From positions 53,865-117,864 of the forward strand of contig NZ_JAJHJB010000012.1 in NCBI RefSeq assembly GCF_020819555.1: DNA of 64,000 bases, given 5' to 3'. Positions within the stretch are counted from its first letter, which is position 1. Each line of letters begins with the position of its first letter. The notes under the pieces were generated by a model. That model was not told the DNA's origin and ran no database searches. It saw only the letters and a program-made list of their open reading frames with translations. This document shows positions 18,066-26,944 of this stretch, piece by piece. Source of the DNA: Pelosinus baikalensis (lineage in GTDB: Bacteria; Bacillota; Negativicutes; DSM-13327). Made by a program: the position numbers and the translations under genes.

Positions 18066-19313
18066 TTGAAAGTCGATTTTAACAAAGTTTTAGAATTAGC
18101 AAAAAAGTATGAACCTGATATGAGTAAGTTTTTAAGGGATATGATTGCTATTCCCAGCGAAAGCTGCCAAGAGGAAAAAGTGATACTTCGCATTAAAGAA
18201 GAAATGGAAAAAGTCGGTTTTGACAGGGTAGAAATTGATCCTATGGGAAATATTCTGGGTTATATGGGTCATGGTAGACATTTGATTGCAATGGATGCTC
18301 ATATTGATACCGTGGGCATTGGCAATCCTGAAAACTGGAAATATGATCCTTATGAGGGTTATGAAGATGACGAAATTATCATTGGACGTGGCGGCAGTGA
18401 CCAGGAGGGCGGCATGGCTTCCATGGTGTATGCGGGAAAAATCATTAAAGATCTCAAGCTGGAAGGGGACTATACATTAGTGGTAGTTGGCTCTGTGCAA
18501 GAGGAAGACTGTGATGGACTTTGCTGGCAATATATCATTAATGAAGATAAGTTGAAACCAGAGTTTGTTGTGATTACCGAACCAACAGACGGTAAGATTT
18601 ACAGAGGTCAAAGAGGGCGTATGGAAATCAAAGTAGCAACGAAAGGTGTAAGCTGTCACGGTTCAGCTCCTGAACGCGGGGATAATGCAATTTACAAAAT
18701 GGCTGATATTCTAAATGATTTGAAAGCTCTTCATGAAAATCTAGTGGATCATGATTTCTTAGGCAAAGGTAGCCTGACAGTATCGGAAATTTTCCATACT
18801 TCACCTTCCCGATGTGCTGTGGCTGATAGTTGCTGGATTTCTATTGATAGACGATTGACTGTGGGTGAGACAGGTGACTATGCAATTGGGCAGATTAAAA
18901 ACCTTCCCTCTGTAAAAGCTGCAAATGCAGAAGTTACAATGTATCTATATGAAAGACCTTCTTATACGAACTTGGTTTATCCTACCGAATGTTATTTCCC
19001 AACATGGTTGATTGAAGATGAACATCCCGTTTGCCACGCCGTAGTTGATTCTTATAAAGGCTTATTTAAAGAAGAGCCTAAAGTAGACAAATGGACATTC
19101 TCTACCAATGGGGTTTCGATTATGGGGCGTTATGGTATTCCTTGTATTGGTTTTGGACCTGGACATGAAGATCAGGCTCATGCACCAAATGAACGAACTT
19201 GGAAGAAAGAATTGGTCAATTGTGCCGCAGTATATGCAGTTATCCCCATGATTTATACTACCGAATATGCTGCTAAAATGCCTGCTCATACTGCAAACCT
19301 TGTAAATAAATAA
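18066..19313 (+). CDS. ygeY: YgeY-type M20 family hydrolase
   Basis: A 415-residue zinc-dependent M20 amidohydrolase/peptidase of the YgeY group linked to selenium-dependent purine clusters. Metal ligands are seen in MDAHIDTVG (about residues 77-85), GRGGSDQEGG (about 114), VQEEDCDG (about 146) and TEPTDG (about 172); a late His lies in GPGHEDQAHAPNE. The family includes deacylases and ureidohydrolases; opening of a ureido intermediate of purine breakdown is the inferred job. A TTG start at 18066 is used, after AGAGAGGGGCTGA. It is encoded between ygfK and the carbamoyltransferase. Confidence 0.87.
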   Translation: MKVDFNKVLELAKKYEPDMSKFLRDMIAIPSESCQEEKVILRIKEEMEKVGFDRVEIDPMGNILGYMGHGRHLIAMDAHIDTVGIGNPENWKYDPYEGYEDDEIIIGRGGSDQEGGMASMVYAGKIIKDLKLEGDYTLVVVGSVQEEDCDGLCWQYIINEDKLKPEFVVITEPTDGKIYRGQRGRMEIKVATKGVSCHGSAPERGDNAIYKMADILNDLKALHENLVDHDFLGKGSLTVSEIFHTSPSRCAVADSCWISIDRRLTVGETGDYAIGQIKNLPSVKAANAEVTMYLYERPSYTNLVYPTECYFPTWLIEDEHPVCHAVVDSYKGLFKEEPKVDKWTFSTNGVSIMGRYGIPCIGFGPGHEDQAHAPNERTWKKELVNCAAVYAVIPMIYTTEYAAKMPAHTANLVNK

Positions 19314-19376
19314 ATTTTGTTTTTTATTAAAAACAATTTTTTCTATAAAATATAAAAATTTAGGGGGATTATTATT

Positions 19377-20381
19377 ATGCAAACCATTTTTCGTGGGAGA
19401 CATTTCATCAACTTGGAAGATTTCACTAGAGAAGAAGTAGATACCATGCTCGAAGTGTCATTTGATCTTAAGAAAAAATTTGCTATGGGTATTCCTACGA
19501 ATTATTTACCAAATCAATCTATGTTCTTAATGTTCTTTGAGCAATCAACTCGCACTAGGAACTCTATGGAAGCTGGCTTTGCTCAACTTGGTGGGCATGC
19601 AGGTTTTCTTGATTCTAGCAGCATGCAAATTGCACATGGTGAAAGTGCGAAAGATACAGCTATTATCCTTTCTCGTTTTGGTCATGCTATTGCTTGCCGT
19701 TATTGCAACTGGGGTTATGGTAATAAATATCTGAATGAAATGGCTAAATGGTCCCATAAACCTATCATGAACCTACAGTGTGACCTCTACCATCCGTTCC
19801 AAGCATTAGCGGATTTAATGACCATGAAAGAAAAACTTGGTGATTTAAAACGTGTAAAGGTTGCTATCATTTGGGCGTATGCTGAAAGTCATAAGAAACC
19901 AATTTCCGTGCCTGTATCACAATTGTTGGCATTCCCTCGTTATGGCATGGATATATGGCTGGCTCATCCTAAAGGTTGGGAACTTCCTGATTGGGTCATT
20001 GAACAGGCTAAGGAAAATGCTGCTACATATGGCGGTACTGTAACAGTCACGAATGATGAGGCCGCAGCTTATGAAGGAGCACAAATTGTTATTCCTAAAA
20101 ACTGGGGAAATTGGGTTAATGACCAAACAGGCGTTGCTGCTTCTGGTGCTGTTTCTGTTGTTGATGATAAACTTATAGCGCAAAAATCATGGAAGTGTAC
20201 TGAGGCTAAGATGGAAACTGCAGATAAAAATGTAATGTATATGCACGCTTTGCCTGCTGATAGAAATAATGAAGTTGAAGATTCTGTGATTGATGGTCCT
20301 CATTCTATAGTATATGATGAAGCTGAAAACCGCCTTCATACTGCAAAAGCCGTTATGACTCTCTTAATGGGTGGCCGATAA
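19377..20381 (+). CDS. ygeW: Knotted carbamoyltransferase YgeW
   Basis: A 334-residue member of the aspartate/ornithine carbamoyltransferase family. FEQSTRTRNS (about residues 57-66) is the carbamoyl-phosphate loop (SxRTR) and YHPFQALADL (about 137) is the second conserved site (HPxQ). The orphan YgeW type has no proven substrate. Acting in the phosphorolytic direction it would release carbamoyl phosphate from a ureido compound for the carbamate kinase encoded two bases downstream. TTAGGGGG precedes the ATG. The pairing with kinase and lyase genes strongly suggests an energy-yielding role, but this is inference. Confidence 0.9.
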   Translation: MQTIFRGRHFINLEDFTREEVDTMLEVSFDLKKKFAMGIPTNYLPNQSMFLMFFEQSTRTRNSMEAGFAQLGGHAGFLDSSSMQIAHGESAKDTAIILSRFGHAIACRYCNWGYGNKYLNEMAKWSHKPIMNLQCDLYHPFQALADLMTMKEKLGDLKRVKVAIIWAYAESHKKPISVPVSQLLAFPRYGMDIWLAHPKGWELPDWVIEQAKENAATYGGTVTVTNDEAAAYEGAQIVIPKNWGNWVNDQTGVAASGAVSVVDDKLIAQKSWKCTEAKMETADKNVMYMHALPADRNNEVEDSVIDGPHSIVYDEAENRLHTAKAVMTLLMGGR

Positions 20382-20383
20382 GG

Positions 20384-21334
20384 ATGAATAAGCTGGCTGT
20401 TATCGCTATCGGAGGTAATTCTTTGATTAGTGACAATTCCCATCAAACTATTGAAGATCAGTATAGTTCTGTTTGTGAAACTGCACGAAGTATTACTGGC
20501 ATGATGGAAAAAGGCTACAATGTAATCATCACTCATGGTAATGGTCCTCAAGTAGGTTTTATTCTAAGACGATCCGAAATTGCGACCGAGATAGCAGGAA
20601 TGCATCCTGTGCCTTTGGTAAGCTGCGGTGCAGATACGCAGGGGGCTATTGGTTATCAGATACAGCAGGCTATGGATAATGAATTTAGTAGAAGAGGTAT
20701 TGATAAGTCTGCCGTTACCATTGTCACCCAGGTGATTGTTGATGCTAAGGATTCGGCTTTTGAAAATCCAACAAAGCCTATTGGCTCTTTTTATACGGAA
20801 GAGCATATTCAAAAGATCAAAGCGGAAAATCCTACTTGGGTGATGGTAAGTGATGCTGGCAGAGGATATCGTCGTGTTGTTGCGTCCCCTTTCCCCAAAG
20901 AAATTGTCGAGATTGATATTATTAGAAAGTTGGTTGTAGAAGGATATTGTCTTGTGGCAGTTGGCGGCGGTGGTATTCCTGTTATTAAACAGGCTGATGG
21001 TACATTAAAAGGAATTGACGCGGTTATTGACAAGGATTTCGCTTCCAGCTTGCTGGCAGCGCAAATCAATGCAGATGTACTTATTATTTCAACAAGTGTA
21101 CCTTTAGTGTATCTGAATTATGGTAAAGCGGATGAAAGAGCATTGGAGAAAGTGACTTTAAATGAATTGAAGCAATATGTTCAAGAAAATCATTTTGCTC
21201 CTGGCAGTATGCTACCTAAAATTCAAGCTGTAATAAGTTTCTTGGAAAGTGGCGGTAAAAAAGCCATTATTACTAATACTGAGTCTTTGGAAGCAGCGAT
21301 ATCTGGAAAAACTGGTACACATATATATTCATAA
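20384..21334 (+). CDS. arcC: Carbamate kinase
   Basis: A 316-residue carbamate kinase (E. coli YqeA/ArcC family). It makes ATP, CO2 and ammonia from carbamoyl phosphate and ADP. AVIAIGGNSLI opens the protein, THGNGPQVGFILRR (about residues 48-61) binds substrate, and AVGGGGIPVI (about 189) and IDAVIDKDFAS (about 209) are the other family signatures. Only two bases separate it from ygeW, so translation is coupled, and GATAAGG inside the ygeW end serves as ribosome site. It gives the cluster substrate-level phosphorylation. Confidence 0.94.
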   Translation: MNKLAVIAIGGNSLISDNSHQTIEDQYSSVCETARSITGMMEKGYNVIITHGNGPQVGFILRRSEIATEIAGMHPVPLVSCGADTQGAIGYQIQQAMDNEFSRRGIDKSAVTIVTQVIVDAKDSAFENPTKPIGSFYTEEHIQKIKAENPTWVMVSDAGRGYRRVVASPFPKEIVEIDIIRKLVVEGYCLVAVGGGGIPVIKQADGTLKGIDAVIDKDFASSLLAAQINADVLIISTSVPLVYLNYGKADERALEKVTLNELKQYVQENHFAPGSMLPKIQAVISFLESGGKKAIITNTESLEAAISGKTGTHIYS

Positions 21335-21371
21335 TTGTTAAACTGGTAATTGTTTTACACCGAATAGATAG

Positions 21372-21412
21372 ACTGCAGAGATACTACAAAGGTGAGTATC
21401 TCTGTAGTTTTA
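21372..21412 (+). terminator. Intra-operon stem-loop before hyuA
   Basis: ACTGCAGAGATACT pairs with AGTATCTCTGTAGT with one mismatch and is followed by only three or four T. The next gene's ribosome site begins five bases later. It may partly terminate transcription or protect the upstream mRNA end. Confidence 0.5.
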
Positions 21413-21426
21413 ATGGAGGCGCTACT

Positions 21427-22806
21427 GTGGGGATTGTTTTGCGTGGTGGAACCATTGTAACAGCTGTTGATTATTATAAAGCCGATGTTCGTATCGAAGG
21501 TGAAAAAATTGTTGCTATCGGCAAGGAAATTATTTTACCAGAGGATATAATCTTGGATGTAGAAGGGCATCTTTTACTTCCCGGAGGTGTTGATGTCCAT
21601 ACACATTTTGATTTGCCAGTAGGCAATACTGTCACTGCTGACGATTTTACCAGTGGTACGCAAGGGGCAATCATGGGTGGGACAACGACAATTATTGATT
21701 ATGCAACCCAATTTAAAGGTCAAACCCTCAAGGAGGCTTTGACCAACTGGCACGCTAAGGCTCAAGGAGCGTGTTATGTAGATTACGGCTTCCATATGGC
21801 CATAACTGAATGGAATGATGATATAGCTGAGGAAATAGGTTGGTTATCACAAAGCGCTGGGGTAACTTCAATTAAATTATATATGGCTTATAAAAATTTG
21901 TTGCAGGTTGATGATGATATTTTATTTCAAGCCTTAGTTAAAAGTAAACAGTGTGGCGTGCTAGTTTGTGTCCATTGTGAAAACGGGGATATGATCTACA
22001 ATTTAGTAAAGCGATATCGCAGTCAAGGGAATGTAGCGCCTTATTATCATCCTCTATCTCGCCCTATTGTGGCAGAAGAGGAGGCTGTTTACAGGATTAT
22101 TGCTTTAGCACATGCTGCCCAATCGTCAGTTTATATTGTACATTTAAGTTCAAATAATGCTTTGCAAGTTGTGATGAATGCAAAATGTAGGGGTAATCGA
22201 GTTTATGCTGAGACATGTCCTCAGTATTTATTGTTAGATGAAAGTTTTTATAGCAAAGATCATTTTGAAAGCGCCAAATATGTAATATCGCCTCCCTTGC
22301 GCAAGAAAGAAAATCAGGATTTTCTTTGGCAAGGCTTACATGATGGAATGCTTGATGTTGTTGCCACAGATCATTGCTCTTTCAATTTTCATGGACAGAA
22401 AGATGCTGGTTTGCATGACTTTAGTATGATCCCAAATGGTATTCCAGGAGTGGAGAATCGCTTAGGACTCCTCTACACCTATGGTGTTGTCCCAGGAAAA
22501 ATCAGTATAAATACATTTGTTAATGTAACTGCAACTCAGCCAGCAAAAATTTTCGGACTATTTCCTCGTAAAGGAACGATAGCACCAGGCAGTGATGCTG
22601 ATATTGTAGTATGGGATGTGAATGATGTCTCAGTAATTAGCGCTCAAGCCCAGCAACAGCGAGTTGACTATACACCTTATGAAGGTTTTCAACAAAAAGG
22701 CAAAGCCTTACACGTTTTTTTGCGAGGGCAGCAGGTTGTACAAAATGGCAATTTGTGTGACGGAGACCCTCAGGGGATTTATTTGCTACGTAAGTTGATA
22801 AGATGA
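21427..22806 (+). CDS. hyuA: D-hydantoinase/dihydropyrimidinase family protein
   Basis: A 459-residue cyclic amidohydrolase like E. coli HyuA (YgeZ). GVDVHTHFDLPVG (about residues 56-68) supplies two metal-binding histidines; SIKLYMAY (about 148) carries the lysine that is carbamylated in this family; CVHCENGD (about 184), IVHLSSNNA (about 237) and VVATDHCSF (about 313) supply the rest. The enzyme would open a hydantoin or dihydropyrimidine-like ring; a purine-derived ring is inferred from context. A GTG start at 21427 is well placed after ATGGAGGCG. Confidence 0.9.
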   Translation: MGIVLRGGTIVTAVDYYKADVRIEGEKIVAIGKEIILPEDIILDVEGHLLLPGGVDVHTHFDLPVGNTVTADDFTSGTQGAIMGGTTTIIDYATQFKGQTLKEALTNWHAKAQGACYVDYGFHMAITEWNDDIAEEIGWLSQSAGVTSIKLYMAYKNLLQVDDDILFQALVKSKQCGVLVCVHCENGDMIYNLVKRYRSQGNVAPYYHPLSRPIVAEEEAVYRIIALAHAAQSSVYIVHLSSNNALQVVMNAKCRGNRVYAETCPQYLLLDESFYSKDHFESAKYVISPPLRKKENQDFLWQGLHDGMLDVVATDHCSFNFHGQKDAGLHDFSMIPNGIPGVENRLGLLYTYGVVPGKISINTFVNVTATQPAKIFGLFPRKGTIAPGSDADIVVWDVNDVSVISAQAQQQRVDYTPYEGFQQKGKALHVFLRGQQVVQNGNLCDGDPQGIYLLRKLIR

Positions 22807-22866
22807 AGGAATATTTCAAGATTACCCTTAGTAGGCCTTATCTAAGGTTTGTGGAAAGGAGAAGAT

Positions 22867-23583
22867 ATGGATCATTTCTCAAATATTTTACAAAAATTCA
22901 ATCATTATCAATCGACGGAAATTATAACAATAGTAGGCACTCCGAAAGAGCAAGCAATTCACTTAGGAAAAATGTTGACTATATCCAAGGAAAATGAGTT
23001 TGAAGGAATGCTTATTGACAAAGAATTTACAGCTTTGGTTGTTAATAAGATAGAAACAACAAATTGGCAGAGGCCCACTATCATAGAAATAGAATATGAG
23101 GGGGCTTACCGCCTTTTTTGGGATTGTTTGCGCACTCGTCTGAGTGCTTTAGTGCTGGGTGGTGGACACATCAGTCAGCCCGTAGTAGAATTGTTACATC
23201 TGATTGGTTATGCTGTAACAGTTATAGATGACCGTCCAGAGTTTGCCAATACCCTTTCTTTCCCCAAGGCAGAAAAAGTTATTTGTGAAAACTTTGGAAC
23301 TGCTTTAAAAGACGTAGAAAGTAATGATTATTCGGCAATTATCATAGTTACTAGAGGACATCGTTATGATTTAGAATGTTTACGAGCTGTACTCAATTAT
23401 CCGGTACCATATCTAGGGATGATCGGTAGTAAACGAAGGGTGAAAGGGATTAGGGACAAGCTGACTGAAGAAGGTATCGCAGCAGAAATTTTATCACGTC
23501 TGCGAGCTCCCATTGGTCTTGACCTTGGTGCCCAGACACCAGCGGAAATTGCTCTTAGTATTGTTGCAGAGGTATTAGCATAG
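22867..23583 (+). CDS. XdhC-type accessory protein, Rossmann-domain half
   Basis: This 239-residue protein contains the C-terminal half of the XdhC/CoxI family: the Rossmann segment LVLGGGHISQPVVELLHLIGY (about 96) followed by VTRGHRYDLECL and LGMIGSKRRV. XdhC proteins bind molybdenum cofactor and help insert the sulfurated form into hydroxylases. The usual N-terminal CoxI domain is not in this protein; it is encoded by the next gene. Residues 1-85 are poorly conserved. ATG 22867 is preferred because AAGGAG precedes it. A maturation role for the local hydroxylases is inferred. Confidence 0.82.
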   Translation: MDHFSNILQKFNHYQSTEIITIVGTPKEQAIHLGKMLTISKENEFEGMLIDKEFTALVVNKIETTNWQRPTIIEIEYEGAYRLFWDCLRTRLSALVLGGGHISQPVVELLHLIGYAVTVIDDRPEFANTLSFPKAEKVICENFGTALKDVESNDYSAIIIVTRGHRYDLECLRAVLNYPVPYLGMIGSKRRVKGIRDKLTEEGIAAEILSRLRAPIGLDLGAQTPAEIALSIVAEVLA

Positions 23584-23632
23584 ACTCGAAATGCTACTTG
23601 CTTACCGCTTAGCGGTAAAGGGAGGGGATAGG

Positions 23633-23953
23633 ATGGATGAAAAAATTCTTAAGGCTATTTGCGTAGTTAAAGAGGAAAAGAGTAGGGCTGTACTAGTTAC
23701 GGTCATTGATACTCGTGGATCGACGCCTCGTAAAGCTGGCACCAAAATGCTTGTCTATCCTGATGGAAAGATACTAGGTACGATTGGTGGTGGTTGTACA
23801 GAGTCAGAGGCTAAGCTACAAGCTCTTCGAGCATTGGATGAGGGTATGTCGTTTACTTATATTCTGTCGTTACTCGATGATACTGCCGCTGATGAAGGCA
23901 TGGTTTGCGGCGGTACAATGGAGATCTTTCTGCAAGTGATTTGTATCAGCTAG
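23633..23953 (+). CDS. XdhC-type accessory protein, CoxI-domain half
   Basis: A 106-residue protein equal to the N-terminal domain of XdhC/CoxI proteins. RGSTPRKAGTKMLVYPDG (about residues 26-43), IGGGCTESEA (about 48) and MVCGGTMEIFLQV near the end are the family signatures, with the conserved cysteine in GGGC. The start is ATG 23633 after GGGAGGGGATAGG. It lies 49 bases after the Rossmann half, so the usual single protein is split into two genes in reversed order. Both are last in the operon. Confidence 0.82.
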   Translation: MDEKILKAICVVKEEKSRAVLVTVIDTRGSTPRKAGTKMLVYPDGKILGTIGGGCTESEAKLQALRALDEGMSFTYILSLLDDTAADEGMVCGGTMEIFLQVICIS

Positions 23954-24132
23954 GGGTAACGCCTGGTGCAACAGAATAATCTACACTGGGTGCTAGGCAT
24001 GGGACTTCTGGACAGACACGGATGAAAAAGCAGCTGAAATATATCTTACTTAAAATTTTATTAGACATATCTCTTACTTTGAGATATGATGTTCTAAAAG
24101 TAACTAAAAGAGAATGAAGTAGTGAAGCAATG

Positions 24133-24172
24133 GCGCTCCAAGACAATCCGTATTGTTTTTGGCGCTTTTTTA
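24133..24172 (+). terminator. Terminator ending the purine operon
   Basis: GCGC and CAAGACAAT pair imperfectly with ATTGTTTTTGGCGC, followed by TTTTTTATTT. The gap 23954-24282 holds this terminator and no other gene that I can support. Confidence 0.7.
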
Positions 24173-24282
24173 TTTATTGCTATGCTTGATAATACAAAAT
24201 GCTGCTGAAGATATGTTCTGTTGCACTGATAGCGGCTTAAAACTTGCAGATCATGAGTATAAAATAAAAGGGGTGTAATCAT

Positions 24283-24834
24283 ATGGGAACAACCAATCCA
24301 ACTCGTCTTTATTTTGCCTATGGATTTAATCTTAATTTTGAAAGAATGAAGCAAAAATGCACTAAGCCTTGTGTACTTGGCATTGCCCGATTACCGGGTC
24401 ATAAGATTGGGTTTTACGAAAATTCTGTTATCTGGGATGGAGCCGTAGAAACTGTTGTTCCTGATACTCAATCGGAAGTGTGGGGAGTGTTGTATCAATT
24501 AGAATCTTATGATTGGGAACAATTAGATAATTGCGAAGATGCGAGGTTAGATGGAACTGGGGAATATTTTCATTATCCGGTGGAAGTACTTGATGAGCAA
24601 AATGGAGTCAGAGAAGCAAGTATTTACAAGAAAGCCAGATTGGGAGAACCTAAGCTGCCTAGCACTGAGTATTTGGATATAATTATTCAAGGGGCAAAAG
24701 AGCAGGGATTACCTGAAAATTATATAGCAACCCTAGAACATATTATTTCAAAGCCTGCTTCTTATGCTGTACCACGACAACGAGGTCAGAGTAAGCAGGA
24801 GGCTTGTGGAGGATGTGATGGGTGTTTAGAGTGA
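24283..24834 (+). CDS. Gamma-glutamylcyclotransferase-like protein (AIG2/GGCT fold)
   Basis: A 183-residue protein with the GGCT-like fold. The N-terminal LYFAYGFNL corresponds to the family substrate loop YFAYGSNL, with Phe in place of the usual Ser. EVWGVLYQLES and WEQLDNCEDA (about 73-90) fit the rest, and a conserved acid lies in the LDNCED stretch. Family members form 5-oxoproline or release it from gamma-glutamyl compounds; the substrate here is unknown. The last 20 residues are an added tail with cysteines at A-CGGCDGC-LE, suggesting metal binding. AAAGGGGTG precedes the ATG. It stands alone between terminators. Confidence 0.75.
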   Translation: MGTTNPTRLYFAYGFNLNFERMKQKCTKPCVLGIARLPGHKIGFYENSVIWDGAVETVVPDTQSEVWGVLYQLESYDWEQLDNCEDARLDGTGEYFHYPVEVLDEQNGVREASIYKKARLGEPKLPSTEYLDIIIQGAKEQGLPENYIATLEHIISKPASYAVPRQRGQSKQEACGGCDGCLE

Positions 24835-24858
24835 TTAAGTAAACTATAATTGCCTTAT

Positions 24859-24910
24859 AAAAGGCATACAGCTCTTACTTCAATAGAAGAAGGAGTTGTA
24901 TGCCTTTTTG
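24859..24910. terminator. Bidirectional terminator between GGCT gene and leuA
   Basis: AAAGGCATACAGCTC pairs with GAGTTGTATGCCTTT and has T-runs on both sides. It serves the + strand gene ending at 24834 and the convergent leuA ending at 24938. Confidence 0.85.
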
Positions 24911-24937
24911 CAATAGTAAATTATCAAGTATTGTGCG

Positions 24938-26500
24938 TTATTTTTCGTTACCAATGTCTTCAATGATAATCGTGTTTACGCCATTCAAAAACGCTAATGC
25001 GCTGGCTCTTATAATATCGGTGTCGACTGCTTTAGATGAATAGACTTTATTGTTATATCGTATTTGTAAATTGACTCGTCCTAGGGCTTCTTTGCCTCTA
25101 GAAACACTAGTTATCTTATATTCCACTAATTCGATGTCAAAACCTACAATGTTTTTTATGGCTGTATAAAGCGCATCAATAGGACCATCTCCAACTGCGC
25201 TGTCTTTAAAAATATCTTCACCACGTTTTAAGCGTACACTTGCAGATGGAAAACTATCATTACTGATTACTTGGGAAGCCACGAGTTCATATAATTTTCC
25301 GCTTACCGTGTGTACTTCTGCTTGGGTATTGCCTTGCTCAAAATAGTAGCGGTCAACGAGGTAGTAGAGGTCATGAGTATAGACCTCTTTCTTTAAGTCC
25401 GCAAGGTTCAAAAATTTGTTGAAAAGATTTTCGAAGTCGTTATTTTCTATGTCTTTGTGTATGATTTTGCTGATAGCATCTTTAAAGGCGTGTCTTCCCG
25501 ATCTGGCTGTTAAAATGAGCTCCATATTTTCCACGCCAACATCTTCAGGTCTAATAATCTCATAGGCATCACGAGATTTTAGCAGACCATCCTGGTGTAT
25601 GCCAGAGGAATGAGCAAAAGCATTGTCACCGGTAATTGCTTTGTTAACTTGGATATCTAATCCCATTAAAGTACTGACAAGCTTTGAGGTCGTTTTTATT
25701 TCTTGCAACACCACATTGGTGTGAGCATTGTAATAAGAGGAACGTAGCTTAAGACCCACTGCAACTTCTTCTAAAGCTGCATTGCCTGCACGTTCGCCAA
25801 TACCATTTAAGGTACATTCTACTTTATTGGCTCCATTTTTGACAGCGATTAAGGTGTTGGCCGTGGCAAGCCCTGTATCATTATGACAATGTACACTCAA
25901 TATTACCTTATCATTTAAATTTTTTAGTCTATAATTAATTTTATTAATTAGTTCGCCAAATTCTTCAGGGACTGCATAGCCAACTGTATCAGGAATATTA
26001 ATCATGGTGGCGCCAGCTTTTACTACTTGTTCAATCGTTTTCCAAAGGTATTCAAAATCGCTCCTGGAGGCATCTTCTGTAGAGTATTGAACATTGGGAA
26101 GTAATGTCTTTGCATATCGTACGGCATCAACGCCCATTTCTAAAATTGATTCTTTGGATTTATTAAATTTTTTCTCAACATGAATCGCAGAAGTTCCTAA
26201 AACGATATGAATGAGGGGATTTTGCGCATATTTAATGCTTTCATAGACTGCATCAATATCTCCTTTAACAGCCCTTGCTAGAGCAGTAATCATCGGACCA
26301 TCGATAATTTCCTTGGCAATCCTTTGTACAGAGTCAAAGTCACCTTTAGAAGAAGACGGGAAACCTGCTTCAATAATATCTACATTTAATTTTTTAAGTT
26401 GATGAGCAATTTCAAGTTTTTCGTATATATTGAGTTTTGCACCAGGTACTTGTTCGCCATCTCGTAAGGTTGTATCCAATACTAATACTCTTCTACTCAT
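24938..26500 (-). CDS. leuA: 2-isopropylmalate synthase
   Basis: A 520-residue enzyme for the first step of leucine synthesis: acetyl-CoA plus 2-oxoisovalerate. DTTLRDGEQVPG (about residues 9-20) begins the DRE-TIM metallolyase barrel, VHCHNDTGLA (about 203) supplies the zinc histidines, and NGIGERAGNAALEE (about 232) is the C-terminal lyase signature. The end holds the regulatory domain for leucine feedback. AGGAGG-like GGGAGGT lies before the ATG. Control is by the T-box leader upstream on the same strand. It is the only large biosynthetic gene on the minus strand here; other leu genes are not adjacent. Confidence 0.94.
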   Translation of the reverse strand: MSRRVLVLDTTLRDGEQVPGAKLNIYEKLEIAHQLKKLNVDIIEAGFPSSSKGDFDSVQRIAKEIIDGPMITALARAVKGDIDAVYESIKYAQNPLIHIVLGTSAIHVEKKFNKSKESILEMGVDAVRYAKTLLPNVQYSTEDASRSDFEYLWKTIEQVVKAGATMINIPDTVGYAVPEEFGELINKINYRLKNLNDKVILSVHCHNDTGLATANTLIAVKNGANKVECTLNGIGERAGNAALEEVAVGLKLRSSYYNAHTNVVLQEIKTTSKLVSTLMGLDIQVNKAITGDNAFAHSSGIHQDGLLKSRDAYEIIRPEDVGVENMELILTARSGRHAFKDAISKIIHKDIENNDFENLFNKFLNLADLKKEVYTHDLYYLVDRYYFEQGNTQAEVHTVSGKLYELVASQVISNDSFPSASVRLKRGEDIFKDSAVGDGPIDALYTAIKNIVGFDIELVEYKITSVSRGKEALGRVNLQIRYNNKVYSSKAVDTDIIRASALAFLNGVNTIIIEDIGNEK

Positions 26501-26570
26501 TAAAAATACCTCCCAAGTTTATTTTATATAATTCATGGAGATTTTTAGTGACTAATCCGGATTTAGACAC

Positions 26571-26827
26571 TAAAAAACCTCGTCTCTACTATAATAGAGA
26601 CGAGGTAAACTCGCGGTACCACCCTAATTGGTTCAAAAATGAACCCCCTTTTTCGATGGCAAACACCATCTATCCTTGTAACGGTGGAATTCCGGCACAC
26701 CCTACATTATCGGGCTGCAGCTCATGGGTGAGTTCAATGCATGAAATTTACTGAATCGCACCAACCTTCAGCTCTCTGAAAATTTCTAAACATTTATTAT
26801 TCCCAGTCATTACCTTTGACTATATTG
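26571..26827 (-). promoter_or_regulatory. T-box riboswitch, leucine, before leuA
   Basis: Read on the minus strand, the leader has an AGAGAG motif, the 14-base T-box AGGGTGGTACCGCG (26612-26625), and a terminator stem CCTCGTCTCTA/TAGAGACGAGG (26578-26605) with a T-tract. GAACTCACC near the end of the first stem offers a CTC leucine specifier codon. Uncharged tRNA-Leu would favour the antiterminator and leuA expression. Confidence 0.92.
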
Positions 26828-26833
26828 TTACTT

Positions 26834-26862
26834 ATTCTAATCATTAAAAGACTTCTTGTCAA
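26834..26862 (-). promoter_or_regulatory. Sigma-A promoter of leuA leader
   Basis: On the minus strand TTGACA, a 17-base spacer, then TAGAAT. Transcription would start near 26827, just before the T-box leader. Confidence 0.85.
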
Positions 26863-26916
26863 TAGAATATAAAGAAAAAAATAAAAAAGAATCTTGAATA
26901 CAAAGTGCAGCGATTC

Positions 26917-26944
26917 TTAACAACTATAATATATAGTGTATAAT
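26917..26944 (+). promoter_or_regulatory. Promoter with palindromic operator before the ABC exporter
   Basis: TTAACA (26917-26922) and TATAAT (26939-26944) flank a 16-base spacer. Fifteen of those bases (26923-26937) form the perfect palindrome ACTATAATATATAGT. A related half-site, ACTATAGT, follows at about 26947. A repressor bound here would block RNA polymerase. No regulator gene lies alongside, so the repressor must be encoded elsewhere. Confidence 0.65.
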
